In this document: piece after piece, positions 25,336 to 33,644 of the stretch | Layout: the number at the start of each line of letters is the position of its first letter | Position numbering within the stretch: position 1 is the stretch's first letter | Assembly (NCBI GenBank): GCA_018816555.1 | Contig: JAHIVT010000031.1 | Coordinates: forward strand, 29,238 to 93,237 | DNA: 64,000 nucleotides | Source of the DNA: Pseudomonadota bacterium | Lineage (GTDB): Bacteria > Desulfobacterota > Desulfobulbia > Desulfobulbales > SURF-16 | Direction of reading: 5' to 3' | Position numbers and translations under genes: made by a program | Notes under the pieces: generated by a model | Databases searched by the model: none | What the model saw: the letters and a program-made list of their open reading frames with translations, nothing else | What the model was told of the DNA's origin: nothing

Positions 25336-27389
25336 CAGGCCAGGGCGGACATACCGAAAATCTTGATCAGCATGAGACCGGCCGTGGCCCAGAAAATGCC
25401 GAGAAAGGGGATAAACAGCAGACTGGTGATCAGGGTGCCGCAGGCCGCGCCGATAAGATCCGAGGAAAAGATTCTGGCCGCAGCAGGGTTGTCGCCGCCC
25501 CCCAGGGTAAGGGCCAGGGGAAACTGGCAGCCGCATAGCAGGGAGATGGCAAAGCCGAACAGCAGGAAAAAGCCTGGCTGCAGCCGGTCATGGGCGGTGA
25601 CCAGGGCCAGGAGAAGCATGGCCAGGGTCATGATGATGAGTGTGTCGCAGAGGGCCAGGCTTTTTTTAAAGTTTCTGCGGCGACGCAACCGTTCTCCGAG
25701 CCAGGCTCCGGGCAGCAGACCGGTGAGGAAGACGGTAACCAGCAGGCCGATCTGTTCGTAGACATAGCCGAAAAGAATCTGATAGACGAAGATGACCAGG
25801 GTTTCACTGCCCATGATGACAAAGCCGGTGGAAAAGAGCACCAGTTCCTCCCGCCGGGAGCGGCAGAGATACAGGAGCAGCAGGATGAAGCCTGCCACGG
25901 TAAATGGCAGGGGAGAGGTGGCAAAACGGGCAAACCATTGCTGGAACATGATGCGCAGCAGAAAAGGCGAGGTGTCAAGGTTTACCGGGGTGTCGGCCAG
26001 CAGGTTGTCCTGCAGGTACTTGAGCCGTTCCGGGGTGATGTTGCCGGAAAAAAAACTGCTGATATAGGTGGTGTGAATCCCTTTACTTTTGAGCAGGGCA
26101 GCAATATCCGCATTCAGCGGTCGATCGCTGCAGAGAAAGGTGATTTTGTTGCCTGGAAGCGACAGGACGTGTGAGAAATGGAGCCGGGCGGTGTTAAAGA
26201 GAGAGGAGATTTTCAAGCGGGCGGGGTCGGACAGGTAGTTGTCAAAGCCCGCCACTCTGAAGGAAAAAACCCCGTCCGGTCGCAGATGCTCGCGGGCCAG
26301 ACGGAAAAACTCGCCGGTGAAAAAGCGGTTGATCTGAAAGGTGTCGGGTTCCGGCAGGTTGATGATAATGGCGTCATAACGCCGGTCGGTGCCGGCCAGA
26401 AAGGCCCTGCCGTCCCGATGAATGATGTGAAGTTCCGGCAGGGGCTGCAGTAGCTTGTAACGCAGCTGGACATCGGTCAGTTTGCGGTCGATCTCAAGAT
26501 AATCCACCCGGGCGGGCCGGTATTTGGCCACCTCCTGCAGCATACCACCTTCGGCCCCGATGAGGAGAATGTCATGGGGGTCGCCAATCTGCGACAGGGG
26601 GAAATGAATGGCCTCCTCGTCCTGACTGATATTCTGGTTGCTGAAAATGGGGGAGCCATCGACAAAGATGGTCAGCAGTTCCCGGTCCTGGTGCACGGTG
26701 ATGCGGCCGTAACGGGATTCCTCATAGTGGATCAGGCGTCCCTCAAAGGGGGTGAGGGATTTATTTTCAAGGAGCAGACCGATCAGCAGTACACCCATGG
26801 CGCCAGCCAGGGATAGGAGAAAAGCCGGTCGCACCTGTTGCCTGCCTGCGACGATAAGCGTTGCCGCAACCAGCAGAGGCAGGTTGGCCACGAATATGGA
26901 TTGCAGGGGAGTGAGCCATAATACCAGGACAAAAGAAAACAGCATCCCGCCGCAGATATCGCCCACATTGTCGAGCATGTAGATCCGTGCCCCGGGATAG
27001 TCTGGGTTTTGGTTCCGCAGCACATAAAGACTGTAGGGCACGAGAAAACCGTTCAAAAGCCCAAAAGGAGCGGTCAGACCGAAGATGGCTGCCATGGTGG
27101 GATAGAAGCCGACGTCCGCGCCATGCAGGAAGATAATGTCCCGCAGAGTGCGGATGGACAGGACCTCGATGACGGCAAGGGCGGCCAGCAGGAGAGAGTA
27201 TCGGGTCAGCAGGCTGAGACTCGCCGGTCTGCGGCGGATGGCAAGCAGGGCCAACCAGGCCCCCATGCCGCCCAGGATAAGCCAGGAAAAAAAGATCAGG
27301 CTAATGGTGAATTCATTGCCCTGAAACTGAGCCAGAAATTCCCGCACCAGCACCAGCTGCATCACCACCGAGGAAAGCCCGATGGACAT
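25314..27389 (-). CDS. Membrane protein with spermidine-synthase-like domain between two TM bundles
   Basis: 691 residues from the ATG at 27389 (the frame is open to 27479, which would overlap the previous gene by 62 bases). About seven TM helices, then a spermidine-synthase/methyltransferase-like domain at about 215-420 (DILLIGAEGGMLQEV; YDAIIINLPEPDTFQINRFF), then about seven more TM helices. Known as fused MFS/spermidine synthase proteins; few are tested and the usual polyamine-site residues cannot be judged here. Neighbours suggest it serves the AmmeMemoRadiSam system. Its C terminus ends inside a heptamer repeat. Confidence 0.83.
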   Translation of the reverse strand: MSIGLSSVVMQLVLVREFLAQFQGNEFTISLIFFSWLILGGMGAWLALLAIRRRPASLSLLTRYSLLLAALAVIEVLSIRTLRDIIFLHGADVGFYPTMAAIFGLTAPFGLLNGFLVPYSLYVLRNQNPDYPGARIYMLDNVGDICGGMLFSFVLVLWLTPLQSIFVANLPLLVAATLIVAGRQQVRPAFLLSLAGAMGVLLIGLLLENKSLTPFEGRLIHYEESRYGRITVHQDRELLTIFVDGSPIFSNQNISQDEEAIHFPLSQIGDPHDILLIGAEGGMLQEVAKYRPARVDYLEIDRKLTDVQLRYKLLQPLPELHIIHRDGRAFLAGTDRRYDAIIINLPEPDTFQINRFFTGEFFRLAREHLRPDGVFSFRVAGFDNYLSDPARLKISSLFNTARLHFSHVLSLPGNKITFLCSDRPLNADIAALLKSKGIHTTYISSFFSGNITPERLKYLQDNLLADTPVNLDTSPFLLRIMFQQWFARFATSPLPFTVAGFILLLLYLCRSRREELVLFSTGFVIMGSETLVIFVYQILFGYVYEQIGLLVTVFLTGLLPGAWLGERLRRRRNFKKSLALCDTLIIMTLAMLLLALVTAHDRLQPGFFLLFGFAISLLCGCQFPLALTLGGGDNPAAARIFSSDLIGAACGTLITSLLFIPFLGIFWATAGLMLIKIFGMSALACGVRSKK

Positions 27390-27417
27390 GACGAGCCGGC
27401 TGACGCCTTTTTCGCTA

Positions 27418-28899
27418 TTATTCGCTGAAGTATTGGACCTGATAGGTGAGAACCTCCAGTTTTCCTGTTTGCCAGGCATTGGGGCGAAGTCCCGCCTTCA
27501 TGCAGAGACGGCTGAGGAAATCTTCCGGTTGGGGAAGCTGGTCCCATACCTGGGGCAGAAAGGTGGCGCCGGCCATGCCGTCCCGCAGGATGACCCCGTC
27601 AATCTTCGGACGCAGTATGGTCGGCAGATCCGTTCCTTTGTCATAGGTCAGCGGTTGGGGTTCGGTCAGGATGCTCACCTCGATATCCACCTCATCGAAT
27701 TCTTTTTTCTGCAACGGCGGGAATCTTGGGTCGCCGAAGGCGGAGTTGACCGCGTTGTGGCGGATATTGGCGGCCAGGGATTCCTCCGCTGCAATGGAAC
27801 CGATGCATCCCCGCAGTTGTCTGTGTTTATGCAGGGTGACAAAGGTGCCCCGCTCCTGCTGCAAAACCGGATCACGCAGTTCTGTCTCCAGTTTTTTACG
27901 TTCATCCTCCGGCACGGTCAGACCGAGCTTGAGGGCGATGGTCTGCCTGGCCAGAGTGAGTAGAATCCTGCCCTGCTCGGCATTAATTGCGCTGGATGAG
28001 GTGTTTTGCTTGTCCATGGTGATATCTCCGTAAAAGGCAATGGCGGCATAGCCGACAACCTTGTCGTGGCTGCCGGCCGTGTCGCCGCTGTTGGCATAAT
28101 GAATGAGCACGGGCTGCCAGTTATGGCGGCGGGCCAGATTGATCAGCACCTGCAGAGGCACCAGGCCGCAGGCGCTGTTCTCACTTGAAGCCAGTGCCTG
28201 ACCGTCCAGATTGAGGATGTGATTGATGGTCTGCTTATCTTTGCCCATGGCCAGGTCGTAGGGCAGGTGGTGGGAGAGATCCGAGCTGACCACCACCAGG
28301 GTTCTTGGGGTGAGCAGCGGGGCAAGGGCTGCGGCGATGGGCGCAGGCTGGGCCGAACCCAGCACAATGGGCACCAGGGCAAAGTTGCCGAGCAGATACT
28401 GCAGGAAAGGCAGGTTGACCTCGAGAGAGTGCTCCGCATCATAGCCTTCCGGAATCGGCCGGAACAGTTCGGTCTGCCGGAGCAGCCGGCGGGCATCGGC
28501 GTGGAGCGGGATCTTGCCCAGGGGGGTGCGGTAACTGCTCACATCGCTGATGGCAGCGCTTTTGTAACCGACCTGGTGGTCCGGGCCGAGCAGAATCACC
28601 TTGTCGAACTGTTTCTTGTCCAGCACCAGGGCGGCGTGGGCTGCCGTGGGACCGGAGTAAATATAGCCGGCATGGGGCAGTATCAGGGCGCGCAGTGACT
28701 TGCCGGCAGGTCTTGCAAAGCTGTCCTGTCGGGCTTCACTGCAGAGCCTGTCAAGGTCGGCGGTCAAGGCGTTGATGTCGGCCGGATAGAAGCGTCCGGC
28801 CCAGACGGGCTCCCGGCAATCGTTGCCTTGGACACTATCAGAGGAGGCGAGGACAAAAAAAATGGTAAGCGCAATGAACAGGGATCGGAAAATGGCCAT
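27418..28899 (-). CDS. Exported Memo-AMMECR1 fusion (AmmeMemoRadiSam system proteins B and A)
   Basis: 493 residues. A Sec-type signal peptide (about 1-25) is followed by a Memo domain (about 30-292) and an AMMECR1 domain (about 305-493). Memo metal-site histidines appear as PHAGY (H76), PDH (H108) and SSDLSHH (H210/H211), and C245 sits in SACG. AMMECR1 has its hallmark LRGCIG at 362-367. Memo is related to extradiol dioxygenases; AMMECR1 function is unknown. Fusion and export are seen directly; joint function with the radical SAM enzyme is inferred from gene order. The ribosome-binding site lies inside a hairpin (28903-28919). Confidence 0.92.
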   Translation of the reverse strand: MAIFRSLFIALTIFFVLASSDSVQGNDCREPVWAGRFYPADINALTADLDRLCSEARQDSFARPAGKSLRALILPHAGYIYSGPTAAHAALVLDKKQFDKVILLGPDHQVGYKSAAISDVSSYRTPLGKIPLHADARRLLRQTELFRPIPEGYDAEHSLEVNLPFLQYLLGNFALVPIVLGSAQPAPIAAALAPLLTPRTLVVVSSDLSHHLPYDLAMGKDKQTINHILNLDGQALASSENSACGLVPLQVLINLARRHNWQPVLIHYANSGDTAGSHDKVVGYAAIAFYGDITMDKQNTSSSAINAEQGRILLTLARQTIALKLGLTVPEDERKKLETELRDPVLQQERGTFVTLHKHRQLRGCIGSIAAEESLAANIRHNAVNSAFGDPRFPPLQKKEFDEVDIEVSILTEPQPLTYDKGTDLPTILRPKIDGVILRDGMAGATFLPQVWDQLPQPEDFLSRLCMKAGLRPNAWQTGKLEVLTYQVQYFSE

Positions 28900-28902
28900 G
28901 GT

Positions 28903-28982
28903 CTTTTCCCCCGGAAAAGTTCGGCGTGTTCCGCAGCTGCCTTGAGGCGTGGCGGCACAGAAGGCCGGAAAAACACGCCGAA
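28903..28982 (-). promoter_or_regulatory. 5' leader hairpins enclosing the Memo-AMMECR1 ribosome-binding site
   Basis: Read on the minus strand, an 11-base inverted repeat (TTCGGCGTGTT with AACACGCCGAA, 28972-28982 and 28920-28930) encloses 41 bases with an inner GCCTT/AAGGC stem. Directly after it, CTTTTCC-GGG-GGAAAAG (28919-28903) forms a 7-bp hairpin whose 3' half contains the Shine-Dalgarno, three bases before the ATG. Suggests translational control, or an uncatalogued riboswitch. Confidence 0.45.
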
Positions 28983-29200
28983 ATTTAAAAAATCATTATA
29001 CCCCGTTAGGGGAAAAAAGTGAAAGAAAATATGGCAGGAAACGGGTGGACTGGCCATGGCTGTGAGGCCTGGCTGCATTGTTTTTGCATGTGCTCAGACC
29101 ATGGAAGATGCATCATTGCAATTTCGAAAATGAAAAAATGAAAAGAGAAGCAAAGAAAGCGCTCTTGAATTATATTAAAACCGATGAATTGATTATTATC

Positions 29201-29277
29201 AGGTTGTCAGCGCTTCATTGTCTCGCCAGAGCAAACAGGGCGGGATCAAGCTGACTGGCAACCTCGCCTGAACAGGC
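29201..29277 (+). promoter_or_regulatory. Structured 5' leader of the FecR/DUF6600 gene
   Basis: AGGTTG-TCAGC (29201-29211) pairs with GCTGA (29250-29254) and CAACCT (29259-29264), leaving a CTGG bulge that can pair with the loop segment GCCAG (29225-29229), a possible pseudoknot. A small GCCT-GAAC-AGGC hairpin (29266-29277) follows, then AAGGAGG (29284-29290) and the ATG. No known riboswitch class matched. Confidence 0.35.
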
Positions 29278-29295
29278 AATTTCAAGGAGGACGAA

Positions 29296-31335
29296 ATGAA
29301 AATAGTAAAGGCTGTGCTGATTGCCGCTGTGCTGATTGTCGTGCAGGCTTACGCCTTTTCCGTTTACGCGGGTCTCGGCTATATGCGTCTCAGTTATCTC
29401 GAAGGTGATGCCCAGATCATGACCCCTGAGGCGGGCCAGTGGGGACTGCTGTCGATCAATACACCCATCGGTGAAGGTGATCAGATCTGGGTTCCCCAGG
29501 ATGGCATAGCCGAACTGCAGCTCAACTCCGGAAGTTATATCAGACTTGACGGCAACACCTCTCTGCAGATACTTTCCATGGATGAGGATTCCTCGCAGTT
29601 TTATCTCTCCCAGGGCAGTGTTTATGTTCATTACGATGCGCCCCAGGGCAGCGTCATCCAGATGGATAATCCTGATACTTCAACCCGGGCTTTTGACCGG
29701 GCGATTTTCAGGGTCGATGTCCAGGACCAGTTCTCGGATGTGTCGTGCTACAAGGGATACGTTGAAACGGAGAATCAGCTCGGTAATACCAGGGTAAACG
29801 CCGGTCAGACGGTGTCGCTCGGCAGGGATACCAACGGCGATATTGCTCCGCTTGGTCCGCCGGATGAGTGGGACTTGTGGAACAGGGCAAGGCATGATGA
29901 ACTTTTTCCGAGAAACGTCCCCGTGGCAGGTTCTTATCTGCCCTCCGAGCTCAGCCCCTATTCTTCTGAGCTGGGACGCAGCGGCAGATGGGTGCGGGTG
30001 CCGGATTACGGCAATGTCTGGACCCCGACGGCCTTTGTCGGTCCCAACTGGGCTCCCTACCGGCATGGCAGATGGATCTGGCGGGGCCATGATTATGTCT
30101 GGCTGTCCTCCGAGCCTTGGGGATGGGCGCCTTATCATTACGGCAGATGGGCTTTTGCCCCGGCCATCGGCTGGTTCTGGGTACCTCCTCATCACGGTTC
30201 CGTTTACTGGGGACCGGGCTATGTCGGTTGGACCAGGACAGAGGATTATGTGGGATGGGTACCGTTGGCGCCTGGTGAAATGTACTACGGACGGGGCTAT
30301 TATGGTCGCAACAGTGTCAACATCACCCATGTCGATATCAAGCGGGTAAACGTCACCAAGGTTTATAAGAACGTTTATGTCAACAACGGGCCTACCATTG
30401 TCAGGCAGAAGAATTTTCATAGGGGTTTTCGGGATGATGATCATGTCGATACGAAGATCATTAAGGAAAAAATATTTGTCAAAAATCATATGAGACCGGG
30501 TACGCCTGATATAAAACCGTCAAGGGAGAGCTATTTTGTCTCGGACAAGCGGATTCCCGCGGACAAAGCTCCTCCCCACCGGATAAAGGATGTGCAGGTA
30601 AAAGAGTTGAAACAGGCCCGCAAATTTATCAGGGAGAGGGATAAATCTGTTCTCCATCCAGGCAAAGCACCGAAGGCCCTGCAGCTCATCGCTGTTTCCA
30701 CGCCGAGAACCCCTGGCAAGAAAAGAAACATGTCCCAGCACTTTATGCCGGAGGAACAGCGTCAGCCTGTAGCCCCTGATAATGGCCGTGGCCGGAAAGA
30801 GGAAAAGAAACAGGTGCAGGTTGAGGAGCAACGCCGGCCTGTAGCCCCTGATAATGGTCGTGACAGAAAAGAGGAAAAGAAACAGGTGCAGGTTGAGGAG
30901 CAGCGCCGGCCTGTAGCCCCTGATAATGGCCGTGACAGAAAAGAGGAAAAGAAACAGGTGCAGGTTAAGGAACAGCACCAGCCCGCAGGCATTGATAACA
31001 ACCGCGGCAGGAAAGTAGAGAAGGTGCCCGCACAGATAGAGCAGCAGCGTCAGCTTGCAGCACCTGATACTGGCCACGGCCGGAAAGAGGAGCGGAAACA
31101 GGTGCAGGTTGAGGAGCAGCGCCGGCCTGTAGCCCCTGATAATGGTCGTGGCCGGAAAGAGGAGGGAAAACAGGTTCAGGTTGATGAGCAGCGGCAACCT
31201 GCCGGTTTTGATAGCGGTCATGGCGCAAAGGGCAAAAAGAAACAGGTTGATGAGCAGGGTCAGTCCGGCGCACCTGAATGCGGTCCCGGCCAGAAAGACG
31301 AATTCAACCCCGCCAAGTGTCCCCAGCGAAGGTAG
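29296..31335 (+). CDS. Exported FecR-like / DUF6600 protein with C-terminal charged repeats
   Basis: 679 residues. Signal peptide about 1-25 ending in VYA. A FecR-like beta domain at about 45-175 (GDQIWVPQDGIAELQL; SYIRLDGNTSLQIL) is followed by a tryptophan/tyrosine/glycine-rich DUF6600-type domain at about 225-345 with repeated HGRW and WGWAPYHYGRW elements. A basic linker leads to eight tandem repeats of about 24 residues (residues 486-679) rich in Glu, Lys, Gln and Pro. Likely periplasmic or surface, possibly peptidoglycan- or ligand-binding; function unknown. Strong AAGGAGG and a clear terminator after it, so a single-gene unit. Confidence 0.85.
   Translation: MKIVKAVLIAAVLIVVQAYAFSVYAGLGYMRLSYLEGDAQIMTPEAGQWGLLSINTPIGEGDQIWVPQDGIAELQLNSGSYIRLDGNTSLQILSMDEDSSQFYLSQGSVYVHYDAPQGSVIQMDNPDTSTRAFDRAIFRVDVQDQFSDVSCYKGYVETENQLGNTRVNAGQTVSLGRDTNGDIAPLGPPDEWDLWNRARHDELFPRNVPVAGSYLPSELSPYSSELGRSGRWVRVPDYGNVWTPTAFVGPNWAPYRHGRWIWRGHDYVWLSSEPWGWAPYHYGRWAFAPAIGWFWVPPHHGSVYWGPGYVGWTRTEDYVGWVPLAPGEMYYGRGYYGRNSVNITHVDIKRVNVTKVYKNVYVNNGPTIVRQKNFHRGFRDDDHVDTKIIKEKIFVKNHMRPGTPDIKPSRESYFVSDKRIPADKAPPHRIKDVQVKELKQARKFIRERDKSVLHPGKAPKALQLIAVSTPRTPGKKRNMSQHFMPEEQRQPVAPDNGRGRKEEKKQVQVEEQRRPVAPDNGRDRKEEKKQVQVEEQRRPVAPDNGRDRKEEKKQVQVKEQHQPAGIDNNRGRKVEKVPAQIEQQRQLAAPDTGHGRKEERKQVQVEEQRRPVAPDNGRGRKEEGKQVQVDEQRQPAGFDSGHGAKGKKKQVDEQGQSGAPECGPGQKDEFNPAKCPQRR
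30751..31335 (+). repeat. Eight 24-residue coding tandem repeats
   Basis: Units start at 30751, 30823, 30895, 30967, 31039, 31111 (72 bases each) and then 31183 (66) and 31249. Units 2 and 3 are almost identical at protein level (EEQRRPVAPDNGRDRKEEKK core) while units 4, 7 and 8 have diverged, a pattern expected from recent internal duplication. Copy number may vary between strains. Confidence 0.9.
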
Positions 31336-31366
31336 AAAAACAGCTTGGCATAGAAGCTGATGGCAG

Positions 31367-31394
31367 GAGGGTCGTTTCCGACCCTCTTTTTTTT
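31367..31394 (+). terminator. Rho-independent terminator after the FecR/DUF6600 gene
   Basis: Perfect 8-bp stem GAGGGTCG / CGACCCTC with TTTC loop, followed by eight T. Confidence 0.95.
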
Positions 31395-31460
31395 GCGCAG
31401 AAGTTGCAAAGCCAGCCAGAATTTGCAGAAGTGCTCTGCTCTCAACAGGCGGATTGCCGG

Positions 31461-32297
31461 TCAGTCCTGCTTGCCCCTGGCGCTCAGTAGCTTGTCCAGT
31501 TCATTGGCGATGAAGCCAAGGTGCATTTTTTCCTCTTCCGCCAGATGGACGAACATTTCTCTGCTATGCTGGTCAGGGCTTTTGCTGGCGATCCTGCTGT
31601 AGAGATCCTGGGCCTGGGTTTCAAGCATCATGGCCAGGAACAGGATGTCCTGCTGGTCATAGAGATGCTGCTGGAAGTGGTTTAAAATAGCCTCTCGGCT
31701 GAAGCCGCCTTCCATGATATTGCTCTGTTTGTCCACCCTGGGAATGTCCGCCTCGGATGGTTTGAAATCAGCGATCAGCTTGGCTTTGTGTTTGTCCTCA
31801 AAGCTTGCCAGCCGCAGAAGCAGATCCTTTTCTGCTGGGCTGTCGCATTTTTCCGCAAAAGCGAGATAAAGCTGCTGCAGGCCTTCTTCCATGGTGTAGG
31901 CCATGGTAAAGGCATCCTTGTATTCCCCTGAGGTGAAAAATTCCATACCCAGGGATTCCGGCCCTTTGGCCTTGAAACCGTTCCATGCCTTGATGCCGCC
32001 GGAAATGTTGTAAACTTCGCTGAAATTGCTACCCTGCAGCATCTGAGCGGCAGCCTTGCTGCGTCCGCCGATGGCACAGTAAACCAGGGTAGGTTTGGCA
32101 GGGTCCAGTTCGTTAATCCTGGACATCAGCTCCTTGACGGGAATGAGAATAGCGCCCGGCAGATGTTCGAGTTCGTATTCCTTGGGTTGCCGGACATCGA
32201 GAAGCTGATAGCTGTCAGACGGGTTTTCCTTCAAAAAGGCGCGGGCCTCATCTGCAGACATGTTCTTAGATAGCTGAAATAAACTTTTCCAGTTCAT
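31461..32297 (-). CDS. Rhodanese domain fused to a ferritin-like (rubrerythrin-type) domain
   Basis: 278 residues. The rhodanese domain (about 10-115) has LLDVRQPKEYELEHLPGAI and the active-site loop YCAIGGRS with C74. The C-terminal half (about 135-275) is a four-helix ferritin-like domain with metal-ligand-like elements EEGLQQLY, FEDKH, LETQAQDLY and EEEKMHLG. Such fusions occur in anaerobes; a role in sulfur transfer linked to peroxide or iron handling is plausible but not shown. Upstream lies a heptamer repeat array, and the ribosome-binding site is GAGAGGG. Confidence 0.87.
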   Translation of the reverse strand: MNWKSLFQLSKNMSADEARAFLKENPSDSYQLLDVRQPKEYELEHLPGAILIPVKELMSRINELDPAKPTLVYCAIGGRSKAAAQMLQGSNFSEVYNISGGIKAWNGFKAKGPESLGMEFFTSGEYKDAFTMAYTMEEGLQQLYLAFAEKCDSPAEKDLLLRLASFEDKHKAKLIADFKPSEADIPRVDKQSNIMEGGFSREAILNHFQQHLYDQQDILFLAMMLETQAQDLYSRIASKSPDQHSREMFVHLAEEEKMHLGFIANELDKLLSARGKQD

Positions 32298-32314
32298 TGC
32301 AATCCCTCTCGTGA

Positions 32315-32374
32315 AGTAAATAGTGAAAAGTAAAAAGTGAGAAGAGTGGTCTTCTGACTACTGAATTCTGAATT
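32315..32374. repeat. Heptamer repeats (AGTRARA array and CTGAATT array)
   Basis: AGTAAAT, AGTGAAA, AGTAAAA, AGTGAGA, AGAGTGG at 32315-32349, then CTGACTA, CTGAATT, CTGAATT at 32354-32374. The first array matches those at 25168 and 25301. It lies between PBP4 and the rhodanese-ferritin gene. Confidence 0.75.
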
Positions 32375-32399
32375 GACAGGTTAGTGGTGTATATCAAGA

Positions 32400-33635
32400 T
32401 TAAGGAGTGTTGGATAATTTTTCAAGCAGATTAACAACTTGATCCCGCAGATTTTTCGGCTGGTTCAGCATGACGACAAAGGGGATTTTGTCTTCTCCCC
32501 TGGGAAAATAGCCGGCATAACAGTAGACGCCGGTCAGGGTGCCTGACTTGATCAGTCGACCTTTGTCCATATGCAGCAAGTGGGCATAAGGCCGGAAGGC
32601 CTGCAGAATTTTTACCATGGTGGCGGGGGTGATCAGGTCGTTTCTGGACAGACCCGAGCCCTCAACCATAACGATCTGCTGCTCGTTTAAGCCAAATGAG
32701 GCAAGAAAGTTGCGGAAAACATCCCGGCTTTTCTGCCAAGTGGCCGGATAGCCTTTTTCCTTTGCCCCGCAGCTGAGAAAAAGCTGGTTGGCGATAAAGT
32801 TGTTGGAAAAGCGCAGCAGTCCGGCAATAACCTGCTCAAGGGGTTGGCTCGATGTGTGGGTCAGAATGAGTTTTGCCTCGCCGGGCACGGTTTTTCCGGT
32901 AATGACGCCCCGGCCTTTGATGCCAAGCCGTTTCTGCAGGCCGCGGAACAGTTCACCGGTGTGGATGAGGATGTCCTGGTGATCGTTGGTAAGATTGATC
33001 CGGTGGGTGCCGGCCGGCAGGTTTTTACCCAGGCGCAGCATGATGGGCAGGGTGGGGGTCTGCGCTTCGGCCGAGGAGATGGTACCGTCAGTGCCTTTGC
33101 GGAAGTTGATGGTGTTGAAGTTGGCGGCCAGGGCGCTGTTGGCCGCGTCATAGGGATTGAGGGTCTCGCTGCGGCCGTCTGCCTGATGCTCAAGCTGGAA
33201 GGCATCGGCATCGAGGAAAATATTGTTTATGGTGCCGACTCCCTGCTGCTGCAAGGTTTGCAGGATGACGGCAATCTCTTCGGAGGTGAGAAAGGGATCG
33301 CCATAGCCCTTGATATACAGATCGCTGTTGCCTGCCAGATAAAATTCCGTGCGGAAATGGAAATCCTCACCCAGTATATGCAGGGCACCCAGGGATGTGA
33401 CGATTTTCAGGGTGCTTGCCGGTACAAAAAAGGTATGCGCATTCTTAGCGGCAAGGGGATGGTCTTCCGGGCCGACCATATAACCGCCGTTGGCAATCAG
33501 GCTGTCGATTTTTTGCAGAATGGGCTTCTTTACCCCCCCGGCAGGGCAGGATGCGGCAAAGATCAGGGTGAAAAGCAGAAAGCAAAAACAGGGCATTGCC
33601 GCATGCAGCAATGCCCTGTTTTTGGTTGGAATCAT
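32400..33635 (-). CDS. dacB: D-alanyl-D-alanine carboxypeptidase/endopeptidase (PBP4 family)
   Basis: 411 residues from the ATG at 33635; a TTG at 33644 directly after the trpB stop is also open. A signal peptide is followed by a class C penicillin-binding fold with the catalytic SxxK as PASTLKIVTSL, SxN as RFSNNFIANQ, and KTG-like KSGTLTG. It trims peptidoglycan peptides in the periplasm. Only 9 bases separate it from trpB2, so the two are probably co-transcribed, with no obvious functional link. Confidence 0.92.
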   Translation of the reverse strand: MIPTKNRALLHAAMPCFCFLLFTLIFAASCPAGGVKKPILQKIDSLIANGGYMVGPEDHPLAAKNAHTFFVPASTLKIVTSLGALHILGEDFHFRTEFYLAGNSDLYIKGYGDPFLTSEEIAVILQTLQQQGVGTINNIFLDADAFQLEHQADGRSETLNPYDAANSALAANFNTINFRKGTDGTISSAEAQTPTLPIMLRLGKNLPAGTHRINLTNDHQDILIHTGELFRGLQKRLGIKGRGVITGKTVPGEAKLILTHTSSQPLEQVIAGLLRFSNNFIANQLFLSCGAKEKGYPATWQKSRDVFRNFLASFGLNEQQIVMVEGSGLSRNDLITPATMVKILQAFRPYAHLLHMDKGRLIKSGTLTGVYCYAGYFPRGEDKIPFVVMLNQPKNLRDQVVNLLEKLSNTP

Positions 33636-33644
33636 ATTGATCAA

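Larger units (their letters stand above)
28900..29295. other. Divergent intergenic region with two structured leaders
   Basis: 396 bases between the Memo-AMMECR1 gene (minus) and the FecR/DUF6600 gene (plus). The left part holds the hairpins at 28903-28982 (minus leader), the right part the structure at 29201-29277 (plus leader). In the middle (29000-29200) I see no clear promoter or gene. Confidence 0.6.
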
